From assembly GCA_030704615.1 (NCBI GenBank), contig CM060733.1:36766001-36830000 (forward strand): a stretch of 64,000 bases of DNA, read 5' to 3'. The first letter of the stretch is position 1; every line of letters begins with the position of its first letter. Positions 53,056 to 62,575 of the stretch are shown here, piece after piece. Under the pieces are notes generated by a model. That model searched no databases, had not been told where the DNA came from, and saw only the letters and a program-made list of their open reading frames with translations. Origin of the DNA: Takakia lepidozioides. Lineage: Eukaryota; Streptophyta; Takakiopsida; Takakiales; Takakiaceae. Position numbers and translations under genes: made by a program.

Positions 53056-54500
53056 TTACTTTGCATGTCTGCATCTTTTTTTTTTCCTTTCTTCCTCACT
53101 CCCTTCTTTTTCTCCATCCGAATCAGAGGAATCTGCCACAGGAATATCAGTACTCTTTTGCATTTCCCTTATAGTATCTGCCACTTCCTTGTGCAGTTCC
53201 TTCTCATCTTTCCAAGTCTCTTCATCTTCAGGCATATCATTGCCACTTCCATTCTCATCTTCTTCCTCTTCTACTGGAGGTATTAGTTTGGCTTTACTTC
53301 TTGTTACTATCATTGTACTTACTTCTGGTACAACACATGGCCTAACCATGTGAGCTGCCACCACTGGGCCCTCATTCACAGGAGCTCTCATCTCATTCTG
53401 GTGTCTTATCCAGATGAACAGGCTGCCTTGCGATGTCCTGGCTGATTACAATAGTAACATAGCTCTTCACCATTGGGTCCTCGCCCTTGGTCTGTTCTTG
53501 GATTATTTCTATAATCCTGATTCCCGGGCTGGTAATTCCCCCTTGGATTACCCTGATAGTTGCCTCTGAATTTCCTTGTAATTCCCTCTTGAATTACCTC
53601 TCCCTTCCATGCCATTGTTATAACCACCAGACCTACCATAGTGGTCCTGATCATTTTCTTCTTGGCTGGGGCTGCACCTGATGCACCCTTACTTGCCTAG
53701 GTTCTCTTGCAGCTGTCCGTAACAATTCTCAGTAGAATGGTTATCCATTTTACAGATAGTACAGTGTTTCTCCTTCATGTGGCATTTGTGGTGGTATGGC
53801 CTTCATTCTGCACTTTGCACACCATACACCCTTCCTCCAATGTGTTGCAGCCTCTGTGGCATACTTCTTCAAGATTTCTTCCAATTTTTTTCATAGTTAT
53901 CCCTCTTCAACTTCTCCTTCTCTTACTCTTTTTTTTAGTTCTTGCTCTTCTTCTTCATCTGACTCATCCTCAGAGTCTCATCTTCTTTTTCTCTCTCCTG
54001 AGCATTCCCAATTGCTCAATTCTGTTCGCAGTTTCAAATGCCTCCCCACTGTATTATGGGGTAACATATCCACTTTCTTTTGCAACTCTGGTCTTAGTCC
54101 ACTCACAAACCAAGTCTTCTGTAAACCGGTGCTGGTACTGCAGCCAGCTTTTTCATCATCAATTCCATCTTCTCCATATACTCTTCAACAGTTTCATGCT
54201 TCTTCTGCTTCAGCTGTTGTAAACTTCCATACACTTCATCCTCAGTTTTACTTGTCCTGAACCTATTTCGAAATGCTGTATTCAAGCCATTCCAGGTTAG
54301 GAAATGATTATCAGGGAATCTTGCATACCATTCACTTGCTTTCTTGATAAGTGAAAGGAAACAGTCTCATCTTGGCATCATCGCCATTCTCATTGTTCAC
54401 TATACACATGTGCTCAAATTGGCTAATGTGTACATCGGGATCCCCTTTTCCTGAATATATTGGAAAGGGTGGTTTTGCCCGTGTTGGTTGTAACGCCATC
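53056..54500 (-). pseudogene. Gag of element C3
   Basis: Capsid part: CIVNNENGDDAKMRLFPLSL, KKASEWYARFPDNHFLTWNG and NTAFRNRFRTSKTEDEVYGS, typical of gypsy Gag. Then acidic SDEEEEQE-like sequence, a damaged first knuckle (about 53,750), RGNYQGNPRGNYQPGNQDYR, the second knuckle CYYCNQPGHRKAAC (53,430) and the acidic tail. Several stops and frame changes. Confidence 0.8.
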
Positions 54501-54534
54501 TGTGGCCCTAGTGACAGGGGGCTGCTATTTCATG

Positions 54535-54600
54535 AGCCATGAGCCATGAGCGGCATGAGCCATGAGCAGAGTCGTAAGTGTGGAAAAAAACATGAGCAGC
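54535..54600. repeat. ATGAGC repeat at the edge of element C3
   Basis: CATGAGCCATGAGCCATGAG followed by CGGCATGAGCCATGAGCAG. Reverse complement of the CTCATGCCG run at 35,217-35,262. Confidence 0.7.
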
Positions 54601-54964
54601 ACTATTTTCGGAAATGAGTGTCCGCGGGAATAGGGTTTAGGGTGCCACGGTCATAGGGGGAAGGACCTCCCGATGAAGGAGGTTCGGCAATGTTATTTAG
54701 AATTATATATTGAAAGGCAATGTTTCGCGAATGGTAGGGTGGTACTGCTCTGTACAATGGGGGCCCATTTCAGCCTACCAGCCATTTGCAAAATTCACCC
54801 ACACTCCCAATCCCAAACGAAATGAGCAATGACGCATTCTCGGAACGATGGACACAGAATAGATAAAAAGAGGGCACAATGAGGTTTTTATTGATCCACA
54901 TGAATTGCATTTGAAGCACGTCTACTGTGCTGATTGTGCCTCAAATCTTGAGCCCTGTGCCTAC
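54601..54964. other. Spacer, no gene seen
   Basis: Unique sequence with no coding match. TTTTTATTGATCCACATGAA near 54,887 on the plus strand could belong to the 3' untranslated region of the minus-strand gene that ends at 54,965. Confidence 0.35.
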
Positions 54965-55720
54965 TGAATACAAGTCACGTTGTCAATGGGACTTCGACTG
55001 CTCTCAGAACTAGCTCATGAGTCATGGGGCTCCTCCATGTAAAGTCGATTGCAGCCGTTGTACCGCCCCTAGTGATGTTCACCACAATGTCCTGCCCTTC
55101 AATCATACCACCATCGAATATGGAAATCTTCACGTTTTCGTCGTCCACACCAATGCGAATGTCCCCATACAATGGAGAAGGAGCGCACTCCTCGAGGAGA
55201 ATAGGTCTCTCCGATGGAGTCCACCCACGTCCAGTGGCAGCAGTTCCACCGCAACAGCATAGCAGTGCGCCTTCTTCTGCATGGGTGACCGTCGTAGCTG
55301 GGAAAATCGGAATCGAGGATGCGCAGGAGCCACGGACTCCTCAGACCAAGATCGTCACCCCGCTCGAAGGCGTAGTGGCCTACGATATACTCAAAAGCCA
55401 CCAATGTTTCCACAATCGAACCAGTATCTTCTGTGTAATCTGTGTACCAGATAACAATGTCTCCCGATGTGGCCGAATACATTGCATAATCGATGCCTCC
55501 AAAGGGGCAGTCGTCCCGGTTCCGGAAGCACGGCATCCTTGCAAAGGAGGACCTGAGGACGACTTGGATGCCGATGACCTTGCGGACAGCTACGAAGCCC
55601 TTAGATTTTGGAAATGATACGAAGCGGAAGAGCAGTCCGGCCTCCAAAATGGAGCATCTGGGTCACACGTACCCACCGACGGAGGTGGAACGTGTTCATC
55701 ACGCCAGCGGTGGATGAAGC
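54965..55720 (-). pseudogene. Unassigned minus-strand gene
   Basis: Protein-like sequence from about 55,650 to a stop at 54,965: LLFRFVSFPKSKGFVAVRKV, GIQVVLRSSFARMPCFRNRD, CPFGGIDYAMYSATSGDIVI, LVAFEYIVGHYAFERGDDLG, then in other frames VDDENVKISIFDGGMIEGQD and IDFTWRSPMTHELVLRAVEV. Many beta-type strands and few low-complexity runs suggest a real globular protein. I do not recognise it. Frame changes near 55,230 and 55,180. Confidence 0.45.
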
Positions 55721-56149
55721 CATACATCTTTCTCATCAACAAGTTATAGTTTGAGATCTGCCACCGAAGTCCATCCCCCGGATGGAAATTCGGCGCCGCA
55801 TTTACATCGAAGAGGGGATGGACTTCGTCGTGTCCAGTGGCTATCGGCCCACCTGGCAGTGACTGCCCATAGTTTGCATGGCAGGGTAGGAAACTGAAAC
55901 GGCTACATTCATGCAGCAGCCAATCTTCATCGGTCCAGGATCCTGTACGGGGGAATTTAAATGTGCCCTGGAGTGTGCCCTGGAATGTACCTCACTTCTG
56001 TATGACTGTGTTTCATTGTGTTGAATAACTCTCGGATTTGGCCCACTGTTTACAATTTGATGTCTCATTTCTACAATTTGTCTGTCGGTTGAATAAAGCA
56101 GAGTAACCGGTATGTGAGTCATGTGTCAAGAATATACCAGAGTAACGCC
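55721..56149. other. Spacer with one mixed palindrome
   Basis: No gene. GGAAATTCGGCGCCGCATTT at 55,781-55,800 joins a type A left half with a type B right half. Confidence 0.55.
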
Positions 56150-56890
56150 ATGTCGGACATTGAAATGCGGCCGCATTTCCATGGAAATTTCCATGTCGGA
56201 CATCGAAATCGGCACCGCATTTCCATGTGGGACAAGAAAATGCGGTGCATCATTTCCGTCCAGGTACACGAAATACCAACACGGGTCTATAAATTGATCA
56301 GAAAACGAGGTTGGCATTGCAAATGCGGCGACGCATTTCCAGCTTGGCAATGGAAACTTCTTTTTGGACAAGGGAATGCGGTGCCGCATTTCCGTCCAAC
56401 ACTTCGAAAAGTGCACCTATTTCCGACCAGCGCGATGGAATGCGTTACCGCATTTCCGAGAGAGGGTCTGCAAATGGACAAATTGCGATGTCCGTTCTGG
56501 AAATGCGGCGCCGCATTTCCATGTCCGTCATCGATTTTTTTTTACAATGGAATGCGGTGCCAATTTTTGCTGATGGGCCTGCAGTTCGAACAACCACCAT
56601 CCCCAATATGGAAATGCGGCACCGCATTTCAATCCCGCCATGTCGGCCTCCTTGTTCGACCTCCTTGTTCGACCTCTGTAAGCGTGGTGGCATCCATGCA
56701 ATGAGCGGGAGAGGCCAAAACTGGCGTGTGGACAAAGGAAATTTTGGAAATGCGGCACCGCATTCCCAATTCAGATTACTTTTTACTATGCCAACATTGA
56801 AATGGAAAATTAGTCCCTCCCCTGTTTTGGAAATGCGGTGCCGCATTTCCAAAAGAGGTTCTTAGAGTTGCCAAAATTTTGGAAATGCCT
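56150..56890. repeat. Type B palindrome array downstream of copy 2
   Basis: About eleven copies of half-site GGAAATGCGG with its complement around a variable centre (GGCGCC, GGTGCC, GGCACC, GCGGCCGC), spaced 40-130 bp. Both strands stay open through the repeats, so peptides with MRRRIS or CGAAFP runs are artefacts. Confidence 0.9.
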
Positions 56891-57011
56891 GCCCATTTCT
56901 GATTTTGGGAGCGTCCTGGTTTGGGCGATTGTGTGGCTGGAATGCACACTGGAGAGGGGTCACGAATGTCGGGCAGAATTTTCTTTATATACTCTGGAAG
57001 AGAATTTACAT

Positions 57012-60000
57012 TTACAGAGACTTCATTAAAATTCTATTAATCTTGAAAATCATCGAATCCTCATCCTGTTCTAGACTGTCCTGCTCCTCCTCCACCCCCT
57101 CAGTGCCTCTCTCATCTCCAGCGGACTGCTCGTTGGCCAGGCTTTCGAAAATCCCATCTTCCCCTTGCGGAACTGTCCATCTCACCTCCGTTGGGTCGTC
57201 TTCCTCCCTGTCTGCGTCGCTCTCATCCGCTGAATCACATATGTACTTTCGTACCCGTCTACCTGTCTGAGCTGCTGCCAACTCTTTCCTTATCCTTCTG
57301 TCCTCCCTAGCCCTCTCCAAAATCTGCTCTACTTTACTGGGATTCTCACTTCTTCTAATCGCTGTATTTGCGAGTTTAGCTGCATAACTAGGAAGGGGAG
57401 TAGTCCCTCACCGGGCTCGTCATGAAGTCGGCCCTCGCAAAGAACGGGACATTCTTCCTGGCAGGAAGTGTAGGCCCTACATGTTTCGACCCGGACCCTG
57501 CAATCCTGCACATGACAATCATCAACGAGACTAATGAGAACCACAGTCGGGAAATTCCTTTGACATAAATGACCCAGAAGGCTTTGCAAACTTACAATGT
57601 TTGCACTCACTCGTATTCCGGGTTCTCCTCGCATCAATGTCCACTGTGTCTTCCTCGGACTCCGACGAATCCGAGGAGACTTCCGCTCTGTCGGGAGCCT
57701 TCACATTCCGTTGCAGCCCCTCCAGATGGGATCCCCACACGGATGAATCCTCCTCGTAGGCAAAGAGGTGCCGGTCGGAAAACCGCCCAGCCCACATTGA
57801 GGCACCTGTTACAATGCCATCCACACATTACCACATGGCGCTTCAGATGTTGCGAACTACATCCTAACGAGAATTTGCAGAACAGCAGAGATCAAGATTC
57901 TGCATACCTGTCCCACAGATGAGGTCAGCACTGTGCCCTCCACGTCTGTGCATGTCTCCATAATTGTCTGAATGAAGGCAGGGCTCCGAGTCCGTGAGTA
58001 CCGCAGGGGTTCCGTTGAAGTGAGGCTATGAGGGAGAAGTTCCTTGGGAACGTTGTTGAACAGAACGTCGTAATCGAGTGGGTCGCAGTTCGGGTCAACC
58101 TTTCCTCCCTCCTTCCGGAAAGCAAAGGTGGAGTTTTCCTTCACAAAGCAGTATGCATCGAACTGCTTCGTCTGCATACACAGGGGGAAAACGATTAGAA
58201 ACCGAATGCGGCACCGCATTTGAAAGCACCCAAGCAAATGAATGGACGAGTGCCAGTGTCGTAATCACCTTCTTCCCTTCCGACCGAAGGCCCAGTGTGT
58301 TGATGCACGTCCACTTCTTTTTCAGAATCGGGACGGCGCTCTTGCGGGTCCACTTCGCAATTCCTGTCTGAGTGTTTTTTCCTCTGCTCGCCAGGACAAC
58401 CACACAGCCTCTGTCGTCCAACACCATGCGGGCAAGCCCGAATCCTTTCTTCCAAAAGTCCTCCGAGTACCTGTTCCAAGATGGCAAAGCTTGCAGTCCT
58501 TCCACAGGCTCTCCGTCCGGAATATCCAAGATGATCATATCGCAAGACCACTCGGTGGCATTTCCGCCCCTCCTACAATCCTTGTCTGCACACACCCTCT
58601 CAAAGAACGAGACCATATTCTGAAATCCTGGGGTGTCGGAAGGCTCTTCGGCAGTCGCCTTCTTCAGTGCTCTGCCCTTCAGACCCTCCATGGTCTTCAT
58701 GTATGCCAACTTGGCTGCCCGTCCATCCAAAGCCGCCAAGAAACTCTCATTTACACACTGGACTACAGTTTCGGGAGCCACTTTCGGCCTCTTCATTTCC
58801 ACCGGCTCGAAAGGGTGCCCCCCTGGGGGGTTGAAGAGTGCCTTCTTTGCCGAGCCAGTTCTCGTGCCTCTCGTGACAACGGTGGGCACAGGGGAGGCAG
58901 CCTGCGTTTGGGGGGGTGGGCTGGTTGCAAAGTCTCCATCGGAGTCCTCTTCCTCACCCTCTTCCTGAACAGGCTGTTTCTGCTTCTTCGTTTTGGCGGG
59001 TGTCACAACAGCTGCTCCTTGCTGGCGAGTCCTCTTCTTCGACCCCTTCTGTTGGGCCTGCACAGCTGCATCCACCGTTTGTGCCATCTCAGCTGCCTTT
59101 CTGGATTCTTCCAGAGAGCAGCAGATTCCTTTGCCGACTTTGGCCCAGCAGGGACACGTTTCCTTCTCTTCTCTTCTGCCAAGGCGTGCAGATCTTTCTC
59201 AGACTCGTCAACAATACCGCCAGACATGTCCAGGTACCACGGGCATCCAACGAGATGCGCGGGATGCCATTGTTTCTGCATCTCGGGTGTGTAGACACAG
59301 CTTGGGCCCGCCACGGTCCAAGCCATGAAGAACGGGGGCTCTTGAGCCAGGGCCCCTGTCTGAAGGAGCACGTATTCATATACCTGCAAGGCAGTCAGCA
59401 TGCGTGAGCAAAATTGAGACCAACCTACTGGCAGAGTGCCACCGAAAACATAAAATGCGAATGCGGTGCCGCATTTCCGAGACAAACCTCGTAACCAGGC
59501 TTCGCATACAAGGGCAGCTGTGCTTCACCTGTAAACAATTCGCATTGCAGCTTTCCCCGCTCCCTCCTGATGTGTAAACTCCACGCTCCTTCTTGCTGTC
59601 TGTAGCTCTCTGGCGAAAAGGTTGTCCTTGTACGCACATCTGAAACGTGTCACGTAGTCTTCCAATGTCTGTGTTCCATCCCATTTGACGTACAAGCCGA
59701 ACGAATTTGTGTGCATTACGACTTGCTCCTTCGCATTCGACATTACCTGCCATTCCCAAATGCATTGTCACGTAGCAGTTCAGGGAATTCATGTCAGAAA
59801 AGCAAATCTGGGGAAGTACCTTGAATTACCTGGAACCACCAAGTCATACGGTTGAGCCACACATCCACTGCAGGGTCGGAAACTTCCAGTGGAAAAGACC
59901 ACATGTCCTTATGCTCTCGGATGCATTCCAGATCGACAGCCACCGTGTCTGCCATTTCCGATCCAATGTCAGGGCTGGAAGAGAGTGGCTATTGCTAGGA

Positions 60001-62234
60001 AGGAAATTCAGTGCATTGAAACCTCACCTTCTCTTTCGCCTCCACACATGCCGTTGAGAGGTGATGCAGTTTCTCCAATTGCATGGTCGGCTGCATGGCC
60101 CGAGAATAGTGTTTTGCAATCTCGGGGATGAAGTCCTTTCCAAGTGCCGGATCTGCAATTGCCACCAGCTTCACAAGCTTTGACTTGTATTTGGTTCTGG
60201 ACTTGACACCGGCTTCCTTCAAGTGCTCAGTCAATGACTGCAACGTTTTGACCTGCCCCTCACTTTCCATGAAGAAGCGTTTGGCATGGGCCAAATCCAG
60301 CTTGATGTTTGACTGCCAACAAAAACATGCAGAAGCGTTACATTCGATTCATGTGGAAACATTACTGGAAATTGGGGAAGGATGAGCAGAGGGAAATTGG
60401 AGACGACTTACTTCGTATATCACCTCCACCATTCCATCCATAGTGAGACGATACCATGTCCGGTCTGTTTTTGCAACGGCTTTCTGAATGAGCTCGGCTC
60501 CAGCATTTCCGCAAACATCTGCGGATCAGTAAGACCAGTTTTCCTCACCCTGTACAGCATATGTGCCATGTGGGTATGCACGTACGCATTCTCAGTGACC
60601 TGCAAGGCACACTCTCCAGTTCAGTACACGGAAGCACGGAACAAACCAGAATGGAAACCGAAATGCGGCACCGCATTTCGAATGTGCTAGGGAGGGTATG
60701 AGTATCTTACGAGTTGAGGTCCGCCATGGCATTCTTGAGCAGGGAGGAGTCTGCCGCCTTCACCTTGAGGATGACACACTCCACCATGTAATGCCAGCCA
60801 ATGTGCTTGGCATGGTTCTGCTTGATGTACTCCCACCAGGCGAGAAGTCGGTGATTCCCGTCCCACACAAAGAACATTTTTTCCCGACATATGGCCGAAG
60901 TCGGGATCACCTTCAGCGTCGCCTCGAATTCGTGGTTGCGAGTGTGCCAGTGGGTATCCCACGTTGACAATTCATCGGCAGTGGGTCCACGGGTTTCGCC
61001 CCTCATTCTCTATGGAAACGTAAAACGCTGCCGATCCCAGACGGTACCCTTCTCGAAATGCGAACTTGAGCTTATCCACATCTCCGGGAAGGGCCTGCCT
61101 GACGATGGGAAGGGAGACCATGCGACAGAGTGGGATTCGAAGAGTCCGCTGGAATACCCTGCTGCCCAGAACTCTGCCAATGCTACTGTGTGTCTCCTCC
61201 AACATTTTATCCGCTGCACTTTTGAAATCCTCCGGAGACATGTCTGTAGGTGCCGGTAGTGGCTGAGCATGGAGCATCCTCAACTGGAGCTGCACTCTGG
61301 GGCCTGTGTGCGGGCAATTCTGCCATTGCAGAGGCCTCCTCCGGGCCTGCTGCTCATCGGTGGTGAGGTCTGCCTGCGAACGTTCAGCGGCAGCACCCTC
61401 CTCCGGTACCAAATCGAGATCAACGGTCGATCCCATTGCCTTCGCTGCAGCAGAGTCGGCCCCAACATCTGCAGGCGGGAAATCCTCCAGGAACTGAGCT
61501 TCAGCTCGTGGAAGCGGTTTTGCGGGAGATTGTTCGGCCGTCGCCCTGATTGCCTTCTGCTTCCTCATCCTTGCAGGTGAAGGTGTCTCTGCTGCAAATA
61601 GAATCTGTCTTCTACCCTGCTGCTTCATTCGCGTTGGGGGGGGTGAATCGGCCTGAGCCGGTTCAGAAGCCAGTAGAGGGACGGGCTGCTTCTTCTTCTT
61701 CGACTTTGCTGGAGAAGGGCCCGACCCCTGCTGGCGATTCTCCATGATCGAAGAACGCGAGTCGATCTCTGAGACTTTGAACTTGCCCTTCGAAGACGCG
61801 TCTTTGAATCGCAGAGGGCTAGGCCCGGCAGGATACCCGCGCTCGGGGATCGGGTGGGTGTACGTGCTGCAGCTAGCTCCTCGGACTCTTCCTGCGGCTC
61901 TTCGGATTCCTGCGATCCCTCCAGCACGTCCACCTTTCCTGTTAGGCATGCAAACATGTTCTGCATTCAAGTCTCCTAGCATTCAGTCTAAGAATTACAG
62001 AAGCAAAATGGGGGGTTCGGTGCTCGATCAGCTGCGCGCAGCCCGATCGCATGGAGCTCTCACTGGTGGCTGGGTTGCCTGAGTGGCCTGCTGCTCGGAG
62101 ATGGCAATCTCCTCCTGTAGACGCATCTGCTTCCTCCCCTTCGGCATTGGCCTACGTCCGAAGTATAATTTCCGGAGCTTGCGACGAGGTCTCCTGTCTG
62201 GTGCACGAACTCCCCCCCTCTCAGGTTCGAGCAT
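57012..62234 (-). CDS. ParB-like/beta-class DNA methyltransferase-like gene, copy 2
   Basis: Ten exons with good GT-AG sites: 62,234-62,064; 61,960-60,711; 60,599-60,412; 60,312-60,029; 59,948-59,830; 59,746-59,529; 59,383-58,269; 58,171-57,908; 57,805-57,611; 57,505-57,012. About 1,430 codons. Order: basic start (DRRPRRKLRKLYFGRRP), disordered K/P-rich part, conserved LRIPLCRMVSLPIVRQALPG block ending AAFYVSIENE, ParB-like FFVWDGNHRLLAWWEYI (about residue 420), three conserved blocks of unknown role (one IADPALGKDF), basic linker, motif-IV-like DMIILDIPDGE (about 1,025), VVVLASRG, then SRTRSPAFIQTIMETC and motif-I-like CGTG/ASMWAG (about 1,200), acidic end. The start is chosen because the exon is shared with copy 1. 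Frames need one-base shifts near 61,825, 60,993, 60,505, 59,890, 59,100, 57,925 and 57,400, several in base runs. Confidence 0.75.
57700..58600 (-). other. Methyltransferase core of copy 2
   Basis: Motif IV DMIILDIPDGE (58,509-58,542), then WNRYSEDFWKKGFGLARMVL and GCVVVLASRG as in the strand after motif IV, then RYSRTRSPAFIQTIMETCTD leading to motif I, split by an intron: VLDLICGTG (needs one inserted G at about 57,925) and ASMWAGRFSDRHLFAYEE, where the last acid would bind the ribose of S-adenosylmethionine. RSPAFIQ-(I) corresponds to KP..LI of N6/N4 enzymes. DIPD for DPPY is shared by both copies. Confidence 0.6.
60711..61260 (-). other. ParB-like region of copy 2
   Basis: SSIGRVLGSRVFQRTLRIPL, VDKLKFAFREGYRLGSAAFY and, after a frame change, VWDGNHRLLAWWEYIKQNH. 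The DGNHR box is the DGxHR/GERR-type signature of the ParB/Srx fold, which binds DNA or nucleotide (CTP in true ParB). Copy 1 has the same (FYVWDGNHRLL). The match is by motif only. Confidence 0.55.
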
Positions 62235-62575
62235 AAGAAGAACAGAGAGAGGGAAAAGGGGCAAAGAGTGCAGATGGAAAGGGCGCGAGAGGGGTGACTG
62301 AGGAGACGACAAAAGTAGATGAAACGGCGGTGATGCACCACTTGGGTTCGAAAGGGTTGGACGAAAGTGTCTCCTCGTGGAGTTTGCGTCATTACGAAAT
62401 TCGAATCGTTGAGGGTACGCCTGCCGTCCGAAAAACAAACATCATTATCCAACGGTCAGGCCGCGCCGCCTCATGCCCCTTCAGTCAGATAGAGTGCCGA
62501 CATGTGCAGCAATTCCGTTGCTCCACGTGTTCACATTTCAAGGCATTTCCGTCCCAGCGTCTGATGAGTTGGAGC
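62235..62575. other. Upstream flank of copy 2
   Basis: No gene. On the minus strand a C/T-rich stretch (62,240-62,330) precedes the first codon and may be the 5' untranslated region; no clear TATA box. Confidence 0.4.

Larger units (their letters stand above)
48126..54540 (-). mobile_element. Ty3/gypsy family C, minus-strand copy C3
   Basis: The most complete copy of the family also seen at 36.3-46.2 kb. Order on the minus strand: gag (capsid part and zinc knuckle), protease, RT, RNase H, integrase, CACAGCC array, tail. Its integrase lacks the TAG and TGA stops that C1 and C2 share. LTRs are not clear by eye. The upstream edge has GCTCATGAAATAGCA after ATGAGC repeats, as does the edge before C1. 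Confidence 0.8.

Noticed and set aside
57012-62234. Bacterial or phage DNA contamination because of the ParB-methyltransferase fusion
   Set aside because: Nine conserved GT-AG introns in two copies show a eukaryotic gene.
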